In this document: positions 1 to 8,776 of the stretch, piece by piece
Layout: each line of letters starts with the position of its first letter
Position numbering within the stretch: the stretch's first letter is position 1
Source of the DNA: UBA6623 sp965238125
GTDB lineage: Bacteria > Acidobacteriota > Terriglobia > Bryobacterales > UBA6623
Assembly: GCA_965238125.1 (NCBI GenBank)
Contig: OZ250179.1
Coordinates: forward strand, 4,154,001-4,218,000
DNA length: 64,000 bases
Direction: 5' to 3'
The notes under the pieces: generated by a model
Told to the model about the DNA's origin: nothing
The model's input: the letters and a program-made list of their open reading frames with translations, nothing else
The model's database searches: none
Position numbers and translations under genes: made by a program

Positions 1-709
1 CGGCGAAGGCGATGGGCGGCTCGTCGGGGAAGCGCTCTTGCGCGAAGCCGATGAAGGCAACGGTGGTCGGCGAGCCGATCAACGTCCCGATGCCGCCGAC
101 GCTGGCGGAATAGGCGATCGCGAGCAGCAAGATTGTCCCGAAGGTTGAGCGCACCTGTTTCGGCGTCTCCTCGGGCGATACGCCCTCCATGTGCGCCAGC
201 TCCGCCATTTGATTGACAACGGCCGCCGCGATCGGCAGCATCATCATGGTTGTGGCGGTGTTCGAAATCCACATCGAAAGAAACGCCGTGGCGCACATGA
301 AGCCGAGCACCAGTCGATCAGGCTGCGTCCCGAAAAGATTGATCGTCCCCAGCGCCACGCGGCGATGCAAATTCCACTTTTCCATCGCGATGGCGATGAT
401 GAATCCGCCCACGAAAAGGAAGATGATGTGGTTGCCAAAATGCGGCCCGACCTGGCGGCTGGGCATGATGTCGAGAGCCGGGTAGAGCACCAACGGCAGC
501 AGCGCCGTGATCGGGATCGGGGCGGCCTCGGTGATCCACCAAATCGCCATCAGCGCCGCCACGGCCCCGGTGCGCCGCGCGACAGGCGGCATCCCGTCGG
601 GCGTGGGCGCGACCAGGATCACGACGAACAGCAGCAGGCCGAGCGCCAAGCCGATCTGTTGGCGCGGCCCATAGCCGTGGTCCTGCTCGCCCGCGGGAAG
701 TGTTTCCAT
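1..709 (-). CDS. DASS/SLC13-family sodium:anion symporter, 5' part
   Basis: An open frame starts with ATG at 709 and runs off the left edge, giving about 236 N-terminal residues. Translation shows a hydrophobic helix (residues about 19-35), then the family signature WWITEAAPIPITALLPL and the first SNT-type motif (SNTATTMMMLPIA), followed by helices with SASVGGIGTLIGSPTT. These are hallmarks of the divalent anion:Na+ symporter family, inner-membrane importers of dicarboxylates, sulfate or similar anions. The substrate cannot be told from this half. It is transcribed away from gyrA, and a two-hairpin repeat lies in the divergent gap. The C-terminal half, with the second SNT motif, is outside the window. 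Confidence 0.88.
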   Translation of the reverse strand, partial: METLPAGEQDHGYGPRQQIGLALGLLLFVVILVAPTPDGMPPVARRTGAVAALMAIWWITEAAPIPITALLPLVLYPALDIMPSRQVGPHFGNHIIFLFVGGFIIAIAMEKWNLHRRVALGTINLFGTQPDRLVLGFMCATAFLSMWISNTATTMMMLPIAAAVVNQMAELAHMEGVSPEETPKQVRSTFGTILLLAIAYSASVGGIGTLIGSPTTVAFIGFAQERFPDEPPIAFA

Positions 710-1135
710 AACCGTGAAAAGAACTCAACACCCTATCACGGTTCATCCCCCCGACGTGGCGCGCGCTTCAGCGTGCCGTGTCGCCACTCATGGCGACATC
801 TCTTCTCGTCCCCCGCCACCTCGTCCGAATCAGTCAAAAGTGAGCACCACGCGCGGCACAGTCGTCCCGCGGGCTCCCCCCAAAGGCCGCCGAGCCCCCG
901 AAACTCCCTGTCCGCCCAGGGCGACTCCACGCCACCGAATCGTCCCCGGCCGCCCGCCGGGTCGCCAACTTCGGCGTCGTTCCCCGCCGTCGCTCGATAT
1001 TGTCTCGGAAACCACGCCAAAGGGCGTATTTTCGGGCCTTTTCGGGTCCTCGAAGGCTGCGTCCGCGGTCTCCGCTACGCTACAATAAATGAATAACTTA
1101 CCCGCCTGTCAACGCTCTGACGAAAGGACGTTTTT
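710..1135. other. Divergent intergenic region, transporter / gyrA
   Basis: This 426-bp gap holds no convincing gene. Frames open on either strand are Arg/Pro-rich shadows. It contains one copy of the dispersed two-hairpin repeat (756-804) and must carry the divergent promoters for the transporter and gyrA, but I cannot place these confidently. A purine-rich ribosome-binding site (GAAAGGA, about 1121-1128) precedes the gyrA TTG start. Confidence 0.6.
756..804 (+). repeat. Dispersed two-hairpin (REP-like) repeat, copy A
   Basis: Two consecutive hairpins: GCGCGC/GCGTGC (761-776 region, one G-U pair), then GTCGCCA-CTCA-TGGCGAC (780-797), with a conserved GTGGCG lead and ATCTCT tail. The same arrangement recurs at 12035-12084 and 24617-24666. 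It lies between divergent genes, so it is not a simple terminator. Confidence 0.75.
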
Positions 1136-3655
1136 TTGGCCGAGCAGCCCCCTTCCACTCCATCCCAACTGCCTCTCGGAGGCAACGGCGCCCCGCCGCA
1201 AAATTTAATCCCCATCGACATCGAAGTCGAGATGAAAAAGTCGTATCTCGACTACGCGATGAGCGTCATCATCGGGCGTGCCCTGCCCGACGTGCGCGAC
1301 GGGCTCAAGCCCGTGCAGCGGCGCATTCTCTACGGCATGCTCGAGGCCGGGCTGCGCTCCAACCGCGGTTTCCGCAAGGCCGCCAAGATCGTCGGCGAAG
1401 TGATGGGAAACTACCATCCCCACGGCGATTCCTCGATCTACGACACGTTGGTTCGGATGGCGCAGCCGTTTTCGATGCGCTGCCGGCTGGTCGACGGACA
1501 AGGTAATTTCGGCTCGGTCGACGGCGATCCGCCGGCGGCTATGCGCTACACCGAAGCGCGCCTGACCGCTCTTGCGGAGGCCATGCTCGACGATCTCGAC
1601 AAGGATACCGTCGACTTCCGTCCCAACTACGACGACACCAGCGAAGAACCCGAATGCCTGCCCGCCGCCGTGCCGAACCTGCTCGTCAACGGCAGCACCG
1701 GCATTGCCGTCGGGATGGCGACCAATATCCCACCGCATAACTTAGGCGAGGTGATCGACGCCGCGATCACCGTCATCCAGCGCCCCAAGACGACTCTCGA
1801 GGATCTGCTCGAAATCGTCCAAGGCCCCGACTTCCCCACCGGCGGCACGATCTGCGGGACCGAGGGATTCCTCAATGCCTACCGCACCGGCCGCGGTCAC
1901 GTGACCACGCGCGCCAGGGCCTTGATCGAGGAAAAGGGCAACCGGCAGCAAATTATCGTCAACGAGATTCCCTACCAGGTCAACAAGTCGCGGCTCATCG
2001 AGCACACCGCCGCGCTAGTCAACGATAAGAAGATCGAAGGCATCTCGAACATCTGGGACGAGAGCGACCGCGACGGCATGCGCATCGTCTTTGAGCTGAA
2101 ACGCGGCGAGCAGCCCGAGGTCGTCCTCAACAACCTCTACAAGCACACCCAGCTGCAAACCGGTTTCGGCATCATTGTGCTGGCCATCGTCAACGGGCAG
2201 CCCAAGGAACTGGGTCTGCTCGAATACCTGCGCCTTTTCGCCGAACACCGTATTGACGTCGTCCGCCGCCGAACGAATTACCTGCTGCGCAAGGCCCGCG
2301 ACCGCGAGCATGTGTTGCTGGGGTTCCAGAAGGCGCTCGATCATCTCGACGAGGTTATTCAACTTGTCCGGCAATCGAAGAGCCCGGCCGAGGCGCGGCA
2401 GGCGCTCATCGGCCGCTTTGAGTTCACCGAGCGCCAGGCCCAGGCCATCATTGAACTGCAACTGCAACGCCTGACGGCGATGGAGCAGCAGAAGATCATC
2501 GAGGAGCTGGCGGAGATTCAGAAGAAGATCGCCGGCCATCTCGAAATCTTGGGTTCCGACAAAGTCCTGCGGAAAGTCATCGTCACCGAACTCCGGGAGA
2601 TCAAAAGGAAATTCGCCGACGAGCGCCGCACCGACATCGGACCTCCCGTCTCGCAAATGTCGATGGAAGACCTGATCGCCGACGAAGACGTCGTCATCAC
2701 GGTCACCCACAACTCCTACCTGAAGCGCACGCCGGTGACGACCTACCGCCAACAAATCCGCGGCGGACGCGGCCGTATCGGGATGGGAAAGCGCACCGAC
2801 GATTTCGTCGAGCACCTGATTATCGGCTCGACGCATTCCTATTTTCTGGTCTTCACCAATCTCGGGCGCGTGTACTGGCTGCGCATCTATGACATTCCCG
2901 ATGTCGGTATTACCGGGCGCGGCAAGAACATCGTCAACCTGTTGAATTTCCAGCCCAACGAAACCGTACAGGCTTTCCTGCCGGTGAAAGAGTTCGCCGA
3001 AGGCCGCTACATCGTCATGGCCACGCGCAACGGCGTGATCAAGAAATGCGATCTGAGCGTTTTCAAGCGGCCGCTCTCGCGAGGCATCATCGCCCTAGCT
3101 CTTGATGAAGGCGATGAGCTGATTTCGGCGCGGCTGACCGATCCGGGCCGCGAAATCTTCGTCGCCACCAGTCACGGCAAGGCGATCCGTTTTCACGAGG
3201 ACGCCGTGCGAGCCATGGGCCGGCCTGCCCGCGGCGTGCGGGCCATCAGGATTGACCCCGACGACCGCGTGATCGGCATGATCGCCGTGCCCGAAGACGT
3301 GCTCGTCCTCAGCATCACCGAAAACGGTTTCGGCAAACGCACCAAAATCGACCAATACCGCCTGACCCAACGCGGCGGAAAAGGCGTCATCAACATCAAG
3401 ACCACCAAGCGCAACGGCAATGTCGTCGCGATCATGACGGTCGCCAAGGATATCGACCTGATGTTGATTACCCGGGGCGGCAAGATCATTCGCATCGAGT
3501 CGGATAAGATACGCGCCACCGGCCGCTCGGCCCAGGGTGTTACCTTGGTCAACGTCGAGGACGGCGACCAGATTGCGGCCGCCTGCGTCGTGCCGCATTC
3601 CCAAAACGACGACGACGGCACGAACGGAGCCCCCCAGCAAGGAACGCTGCTCTAG
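1136..3655 (+). CDS. gyrA: DNA gyrase subunit A
   Basis: 839-residue GyrA, the breakage-reunion subunit of the A2B2 type II topoisomerase that introduces negative supercoils. The winged-helix/tower domain begins around residue 33. The catalytic tyrosine is Y138 in AAMRYTE. The quinolone-determining region reads HPHGDSSIYD, with S99 and D103 matching E. coli Ser83 and Asp87, so it has sensitive-type residues. The C-terminal pinwheel contains a GyrA-box (QRGGKG, about residue 745), which separates it from ParC. The start is TTG at 1136, preceded by GAAAGGA; the next ATG (residue 33) would cut into the conserved N-terminal arm. gyrB is not adjacent. Confidence 0.97.
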   Translation: MAEQPPSTPSQLPLGGNGAPPQNLIPIDIEVEMKKSYLDYAMSVIIGRALPDVRDGLKPVQRRILYGMLEAGLRSNRGFRKAAKIVGEVMGNYHPHGDSSIYDTLVRMAQPFSMRCRLVDGQGNFGSVDGDPPAAMRYTEARLTALAEAMLDDLDKDTVDFRPNYDDTSEEPECLPAAVPNLLVNGSTGIAVGMATNIPPHNLGEVIDAAITVIQRPKTTLEDLLEIVQGPDFPTGGTICGTEGFLNAYRTGRGHVTTRARALIEEKGNRQQIIVNEIPYQVNKSRLIEHTAALVNDKKIEGISNIWDESDRDGMRIVFELKRGEQPEVVLNNLYKHTQLQTGFGIIVLAIVNGQPKELGLLEYLRLFAEHRIDVVRRRTNYLLRKARDREHVLLGFQKALDHLDEVIQLVRQSKSPAEARQALIGRFEFTERQAQAIIELQLQRLTAMEQQKIIEELAEIQKKIAGHLEILGSDKVLRKVIVTELREIKRKFADERRTDIGPPVSQMSMEDLIADEDVVITVTHNSYLKRTPVTTYRQQIRGGRGRIGMGKRTDDFVEHLIIGSTHSYFLVFTNLGRVYWLRIYDIPDVGITGRGKNIVNLLNFQPNETVQAFLPVKEFAEGRYIVMATRNGVIKKCDLSVFKRPLSRGIIALALDEGDELISARLTDPGREIFVATSHGKAIRFHEDAVRAMGRPARGVRAIRIDPDDRVIGMIAVPEDVLVLSITENGFGKRTKIDQYRLTQRGGKGVINIKTTKRNGNVVAIMTVAKDIDLMLITRGGKIIRIESDKIRATGRSAQGVTLVNVEDGDQIAAACVVPHSQNDDDGTNGAPQQGTLL

Positions 3656-3735
3656 CTTGGGCTGTCGCGGACCCGCGGCTCTGGCGGCGACCGGCGCTCG
3701 TGTCGGTCCCAGCCGAGCCGAAAAAGGACGTCCAG

Positions 3736-3833
3736 GCGAAAAAGGGGGACTGCCATCCGATTTTCGCGTTCGGTTGATATCGGAAGTGAAGAAGTTTGAC
3801 GAGCGAAAATCGGTGGCTGTACCCTTTTTTCGC
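3736..3833. repeat. Imperfect long inverted repeat between gyrA and a small secreted-protein gene
   Basis: Arms of about 31 nt at 3736-3767 and 3803-3833 are inverted copies of each other with a few mismatches and indels. Both have a GCGAAAAA edge, a run of G, a central CAGCCA/TGCCAT block and a GATTTTCGC edge; the loop is about 35 nt. The arms are too long and imperfect for an ordinary terminator and resemble a miniature mobile element or REP-type palindrome. A similar half-motif (ACTGTCCCC followed by TTTCGCG) lies at about 48966-48984. Confidence 0.55.
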
Positions 3834-3895
3834 GTAGTCGGACTCGGCTCACCGGTGGCCGCTGGTGCCGGTCCTAGACCAACGGAGAGATCTTT

Positions 3896-4255
3896 ATGAA
3901 ACACCTTGCCGCTTCACTCATTCTCATCGCCTGTCTCGCCGCGAGTTCTTTCGCGGCCAAACAAGTTACACTCGAAGGCTACCTCGTCGATCGCGAATGC
4001 TCGTCGGGAATCATCGAGCAAGGCGCCCAAGCCGCCGCCGAGCACGACCGCTCCTGCGCCCTGATGGAAATATGCATCCAAAGCGGTTTCGGGATCTTGA
4101 CCGCGGCCGGGGACTTCGTCATCTTCCACGACGCCGGCAACGAGAAGGCCGTCGCGGCGCTCGAATCGGCGAGCAAGGATAAAGACTACAAGATCCGCGT
4201 CAGCGGCAATCGCCAGGGCGACGAAATCCAAGTCGTGTCGCTAACGATCGAGTAG
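3896..4255 (+). CDS. Small secreted protein of unknown function
   Basis: 119 residues with a clear signal peptide (MKHLAASLILIACLAASSFA, cleavage expected after residue 20). The mature part has three cysteines (in DRECS, RSCAL and EICIQ), with a GYLVDREC start and an SGFGI segment. This pattern is seen in small exported proteins of unknown role whose cysteines may bind metal or haem or form disulfides. ATG at 3896 has a good site (GGAGAG) 6-8 nt upstream. It converges on thioredoxin, which may be coincidental although a redox link would fit. Confidence 0.7.
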   Translation: MKHLAASLILIACLAASSFAAKQVTLEGYLVDRECSSGIIEQGAQAAAEHDRSCALMEICIQSGFGILTAAGDFVIFHDAGNEKAVAALESASKDKDYKIRVSGNRQGDEIQVVSLTIE

Positions 4256-4285
4256 AATCAGAAACGCGATTCGGGACCGCGCGCC

Positions 4286-4615
4286 TCACACGTGGCCGTT
4301 GAGTAGAGTGGTTACTTTCTCTTTGCCGACCGCGCCCACGACTTGGTCGACCACCGCCCCGTTCTTGAAAAGCAACAACGTAGGAATGCCTCGCACCTGA
4401 TAACGGGTCGCGGTTTGCGGATTATTGTCGACATCCAACTTGCCGACTTTGGCCCTGCCCTGGAATTCGGTGGCGACTTCGTCGACGACCGGCGCCATGG
4501 CGCGACACGGGCCGCACCAAACGGCCCAAAAGTCGACCAGCACGGGAACGTCCGACTGCAAGACTTCCGCGTCGAAATCGCTGTCGCTGAAATTCAAAGT
4601 GTTGGGTCCGGCCAT
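4286..4615 (-). CDS. trxA: Thioredoxin
   Basis: 109-residue cytoplasmic thioredoxin. The redox-active motif WCGPC gives cysteines 34 and 37. The buried Asp (VLVDFWA), the cis-Pro loop (GIPTLLLF) and the final glycine-rich strand are present, and the length is standard for the family. It reduces protein disulfides using thioredoxin reductase. ATG at 4615 is preferred because GGAGG lies just upstream; an in-frame TTG one codon earlier is less likely. It is transcribed convergently with the small secreted-protein gene. Confidence 0.95.
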   Translation of the reverse strand: MAGPNTLNFSDSDFDAEVLQSDVPVLVDFWAVWCGPCRAMAPVVDEVATEFQGRAKVGKLDVDNNPQTATRYQVRGIPTLLLFKNGAVVDQVVGAVGKEKVTTLLNGHV

Positions 4616-4811
4616 CAAAATCCTCCGCGCTCTTGGAAGCGCCGTTTCGGGGTTGAATTATCAGATTAGCAAATCCTCGAAATGCGGAAAATCGGGTCCC
4701 CGCGACCTCTGTATGCTCCGGCGCGCGAGGGTCTTACGCCCCGTCCCCTCTCCCGGTCGTGCGCCCGTTCAGATCAGGCAAAATCAAAGTAGCCCACTAC
4801 CGAGGGCTGGG

Positions 4812-5834
4812 ATGACGGCTTGCCCGAGTTTAAGCGAGTTTAAGGCCGACAAGAAGGGCGTGTCGGGACGGGACGCCTCCGGCAAAACGCTCAATGCCAT
4901 CGCCGAGAAACTGCCCTGGCTGCTCGGCGGTTCGGCCGATCTATCGCCCTCGACCAAGACGCGGCTCGATTTCGAGGAAGCCGGCGATTTCACGGCCAAG
5001 ACCTTCCAAGGCCGCAACTTCCATTTCGGGGTGCGGGAACACGCCATGGCGTCGGTGCTCAACGGCCTGTCGCTGTCGAAGGTTCGGCCCTTCGGGTCGG
5101 GCTTCTTGATTTTCAGCGATTACGCGCGGCCGGCGATTCGGCTCAGCGCGTTGATGGAACTACCGGTGGTCCATGTCTTCACCCACGATTCGATCGGCGT
5201 CGGCGAGGACGGGCCGACCCATCAGCCGGTGGAGCAACTGGCCTCGTTGCGGGCGATTCCGGGGCTGATTACTTTGCGGCCCGCCGACGCCAACGAAGTC
5301 GTCGAAGCATGGCGGGTGATCGCCGAGTTGCGCCACCAACCCGTGGCCCTGGTGCTCTCGCGCCAAAATCTTCCCACTCTCGACCGCGAGCGTTACGGTC
5401 CGGCGGCGGGCTTGGCCCAGGGCGCCTATGTGCTGGTCGACGCCGAGAACGGACGGCCGGATGTCGTGCTGTTGGCGAGCGGCAGTGAGGTAAGCTTGTG
5501 CTTAGAGGCTCATGATCAGCTCCAGCGCGAGGGAATCGCCGCCCGTGTCGTCAGCATGCCGTCTTGGGAGCTTTTCGAACAACAGCCCGCGGCCTACCGT
5601 CACAGCGTGATTCCACCGTCGGTCAGCGCCCGTGTTTCGGTCGAACAGGCCTCCACGCTCGGCTGGGAACGCTATGTCGGCATCGAAGGCACAGCCATCG
5701 GGATGACGACGTTCGGCGCTTCCGCGCCGCTTAAGGAACTGCAACAGCGATTCGGCTTTACGCCCGACAACGTCGTCGACGCGGCTAAGCAGCAACGCTG
5801 GCGGGTGAGTGCCGGGGACGCCGTCTTGGTGTAG
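4812..5834 (+). pseudogene. tkt: Transketolase, N-terminal half missing (decayed)
   Basis: The frame matches only the pyrimidine-binding and C-terminal domains of transketolase. It has the TPP-activating Glu in FGVREHAMA, the substrate His in FTHDSIGVGEDGPTH and the substrate Arg in LSRQNLP. The N-terminal domain, which binds TPP diphosphate and Mg2+ (GDG...N motif), is absent. Just upstream another frame still encodes WDDGLPEFK, the linker that normally precedes this domain. It is thrown out of frame by a tandem 10-bp duplication (CGAGTTTAAG, about 4818-4839) and is preceded by an in-frame TAG. This looks like a 5'-deleted gene rather than a natural split transketolase. It lies directly before the tal-pgi fusion. 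Confidence 0.75.
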
Positions 5835-5889
5835 CGGCGTTCGGGCCTCAAAGCGGGCTTCCGGCGCGCCGGGAGACCGGGGAACCATC

Positions 5890-8742
5890 ATGAGTCCACT
5901 GCAACAACTTTCCCAGAGAGGCCAATCGGTCTGGCTGGACTTCATCCGCCGCGACTTGATCGAAGGCGGCGGTCTCAGACGAATGGTCGACCAGGACGCG
6001 CTCGGAGGCGTTACCTCGAATCCCGCCATATTCGAGAAAGCGATCGCCGGCAGCGCCGACTATCACGCGCTGCTCGACGAGCTTTCCTCCTCGGGCGACC
6101 ACGACCCGATGGGGCTTTACGAAAAGGTTGCAATCCGCGACATCCAGGACGCCGCTGACGTGTTGCGGCCCGTCTACGACCGTACCGACGGCCGGGATGG
6201 TTTCGTCAGCTTGGAAGTGTCGCCCTTCCTGGCGCATGACACCGTCGGGACGCTCGAACAGGCGCGCCGGCTGTGGTCGGAAGTCTCGCGTCCCAATTTG
6301 ATGGTCAAGGTTCCCGCCACCCCCGAGGGCATTCCGGCGATCGAACAATTGGTCAGCGAGGGCATCAACGTCAACGTCACGCTGCTGTTCTCGCAAAAAG
6401 TATACGAGCAAGTCGCCGGGGCCTTCCTGAGCGGGCTGGAGAAGCGCGCCGCGGCGGGCGAGCCGATCAACAACGTCGCCGGGGTCGCCAGCTTCTTTGT
6501 CAGCCGCATTGATTCCGCCGTTGACGACGAAATTGCCGAAAAACTCGCCGGGGCCGACGCCGCGGGCGCCGACCGCCTGCGCGGACTGTCGGGCAAGGTC
6601 GCTATCGCCAACGCCAAGCTGACCTACGAGGCGTATAAGAGTCTCTTCTCGGGCGATCGCTGGAGCGCGCTCGAGGCCAAAGGCGCACAGCCGCAGCGCG
6701 TTCTGTGGGCCAGCACGAGTACGAAGAATCCGGCCTTCAGCGACGTCCTCTATGTCGAGGAACTGATCGGGCCCGACACCGTCAACACGATTCCCCCGGC
6801 TACCATGGACGCCTTTCGCGACCATGGCGAGGTTCGCGACAGCCTGCGGGAGAACCTCGACGACGCCCGCCAAACCATGCAATCGCTGGCCGATGCCGGC
6901 ATCTCGATGGACGCCGTCACCGGGACGCTGTTGACCCAGGGTGTGCGGCTGTTCGCCGAGGCTTTCGACAAGTTGCTGAATGCCGTCGACGGCCGTTGCC
7001 GCGCCCTCGCCGGCGCGGAGTACAATCCTCAAAGCTACACTATCCCCGCCGCGACAAAAGCCAAGGTCGAGGACGCTCTCGACGATTGGCTGGTCAACGG
7101 CAAGATCCGCCGGCTGTGGGCCCGCGACCCCTCGCTTTGGAGCGGTTCGGATGAAGGCCAATGGCTCGGCTGGCTTCACATCACCGAAGAGCAAATCGCG
7201 CATCGGCATCACTTGACCGATCTCGCCGCCGATGTTCGCTCGGCCGGTTTCACCGACGCCATGGTGCTCGGCATGGGCGGATCGAGTCTTTGTCCGGAAG
7301 TCTTTTCGCTGACCTTCGGCCCCCAGACCGGTTTTCCCCGACTGCATGTTCTCGACTCGACCGACCCGGCCCAGGTCAAGACTTTGGAAGAGAAAGTCGA
7401 CCTCTCGAAGACCGTCTTCATCGTCGCCAGTAAGTCGGGCAGTACTCTCGAGCCGAATATCTTTCAACAATATTTCTTCGACCGAGTTCGGGAGACCGTC
7501 GGCGCCGAGCAGGCTCCGAAGCATTTCATCGCTGTCACCGACCCCGGCTCGCAGCTCGAAAAAACGGCCCGCGAGCTGGGCTTCCGGCATATCTTCCACG
7601 GCGTCAAGTCGATCGGCGGCCGCTATTCGGCGTTGTCGGATTTCGGCATGGTCCCGGCGGCGGTGATGGGCGTCGATACGCCGCGCTTTCTCGACCACAG
7701 CGATTGCATGGCCGCGGCCTGCTCGCCCTGCTCCTCCGCGCCGGAGAACCCCGGCGTCGTGCTCGGCGCCCTCCTCGGCACTCTGGCGCTCGAAGGCCGC
7801 GACAAGGTCACGATCCTCGCCTCCCCCGGCGTTCATGACCTCGGAGCTTGGCTCGAGCAGTTGTTGGCCGAATCGACGGGCAAGCAGGGCAAGGGGTTGA
7901 TCCCGGTGGACCGCGAGCCCGTCGGACCTCCGGAGGTCTACGGCAGCGACCGTGTTTTCGTTCACCTACGGCTCGCCTCGGACCCGGATGAGGAACAAAC
8001 CCAAGCCCTCGAAAAATTGGAAGCCGCCGGGCACCCCGTCGTCCGCATCGAGATCCGCGATGTTCACGATCTCGGGCAGGAGTGGTTCCGTTGGGAAATC
8101 GCCACCGCCGTCGCCGGCTCCATTCTCCGAATCAATCCCTTCGATCAACCCGATGTCGAGGCCGCTAAGATTGCGACCCGTAAGTTGACCGACGAGGTCG
8201 AGCAAAGCGGGGCTTTGCCGGCCGAAACGCCGTTCTTTGAAAGCGACGGCGTGAAGCTTTTCGCCGACGAAGACAATGCCCAAGAGTTGTCGAAATCCGC
8301 CGGCGAGAATCCCTCGCTTGTCGACTACCTGCGGGCCCATCTCAAGCGCGCCAGCACGGGCGATTACGTGGCCCTCCTGGCCTATGTCGAGATGAACGAA
8401 GCGCACGAGAACTCGCTTCAGGCCGCTCGCGTCTCGATCCGAGACACCACCCACGCCGCGACCTGCTTGGGCTTTGGTCCGCGATTTCTGCACTCCACCG
8501 GACAGGCTTATAAAGGCGGGCCCGACAGCGGCGTGTTCCTCCAGATCACCTGTGACGATGCCGCCGATTTGCCGATCCCGGGACGAAGCTATACCTTCGG
8601 CGTCGTCAAGGCCGCGCAGGCGCGAGGCGACTTCGAAGTCTTGGCCGAACGCGGCCGACGGGCTCTGCGCCTGCATCTGGGGAGCGACGTCGAGGCCGGG
8701 CTGCGGAAGATCGAGGCGGCCGTGACCGAGGCGCTGAAGTAA
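5890..8742 (+). CDS. tal-pgi: Bifunctional transaldolase / glucose-6-phosphate isomerase
   Basis: 950-residue fusion. The transaldolase module (residues about 1-365) has the Schiff-base lysine K140 in LMVKVPAT, then NVNVTLLFS and SFFVSRID. The phosphoglucose isomerase module (about 390-950) has GMGGSSLCPE, the phosphate-binding SKSGST loop (about 512-517), GGRYSALSDFG and HSTGQAYKGGP. It would interconvert sedoheptulose-7-P/GAP with erythrose-4-P/F6P, and F6P with G6P, in the cytoplasm. ATG at 5890 follows GGGGAACC; an upstream in-frame start overlapping transketolase encodes no family sequence. The fusion is known in several phyla. It sits between transketolase and fructose bisphosphatase, forming a pentose phosphate/gluconeogenesis group. 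Confidence 0.94.
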   Translation: MSPLQQLSQRGQSVWLDFIRRDLIEGGGLRRMVDQDALGGVTSNPAIFEKAIAGSADYHALLDELSSSGDHDPMGLYEKVAIRDIQDAADVLRPVYDRTDGRDGFVSLEVSPFLAHDTVGTLEQARRLWSEVSRPNLMVKVPATPEGIPAIEQLVSEGINVNVTLLFSQKVYEQVAGAFLSGLEKRAAAGEPINNVAGVASFFVSRIDSAVDDEIAEKLAGADAAGADRLRGLSGKVAIANAKLTYEAYKSLFSGDRWSALEAKGAQPQRVLWASTSTKNPAFSDVLYVEELIGPDTVNTIPPATMDAFRDHGEVRDSLRENLDDARQTMQSLADAGISMDAVTGTLLTQGVRLFAEAFDKLLNAVDGRCRALAGAEYNPQSYTIPAATKAKVEDALDDWLVNGKIRRLWARDPSLWSGSDEGQWLGWLHITEEQIAHRHHLTDLAADVRSAGFTDAMVLGMGGSSLCPEVFSLTFGPQTGFPRLHVLDSTDPAQVKTLEEKVDLSKTVFIVASKSGSTLEPNIFQQYFFDRVRETVGAEQAPKHFIAVTDPGSQLEKTARELGFRHIFHGVKSIGGRYSALSDFGMVPAAVMGVDTPRFLDHSDCMAAACSPCSSAPENPGVVLGALLGTLALEGRDKVTILASPGVHDLGAWLEQLLAESTGKQGKGLIPVDREPVGPPEVYGSDRVFVHLRLASDPDEEQTQALEKLEAAGHPVVRIEIRDVHDLGQEWFRWEIATAVAGSILRINPFDQPDVEAAKIATRKLTDEVEQSGALPAETPFFESDGVKLFADEDNAQELSKSAGENPSLVDYLRAHLKRASTGDYVALLAYVEMNEAHENSLQAARVSIRDTTHAATCLGFGPRFLHSTGQAYKGGPDSGVFLQITCDDAADLPIPGRSYTFGVVKAAQARGDFEVLAERGRRALRLHLGSDVEAGLRKIEAAVTEALK

Positions 8743-8776
8743 GAGCGCGCGTCGAACCTCTGGGACGACGACCCGC

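Noticed and set aside
4812..5834. Natural split transketolase (C-terminal subunit)
   Set aside because: The displaced linker WDDGLPEFK and a 10-bp duplication upstream point to a broken full-length gene; no N-terminal subunit gene is nearby.
5848..7965. 705-codon frame opposite the tal-pgi gene
   Set aside because: Antisense shadow of a GC-rich gene; Arg/Asp/Val-rich, no domain, and the plus strand shows clear transaldolase and isomerase motifs.
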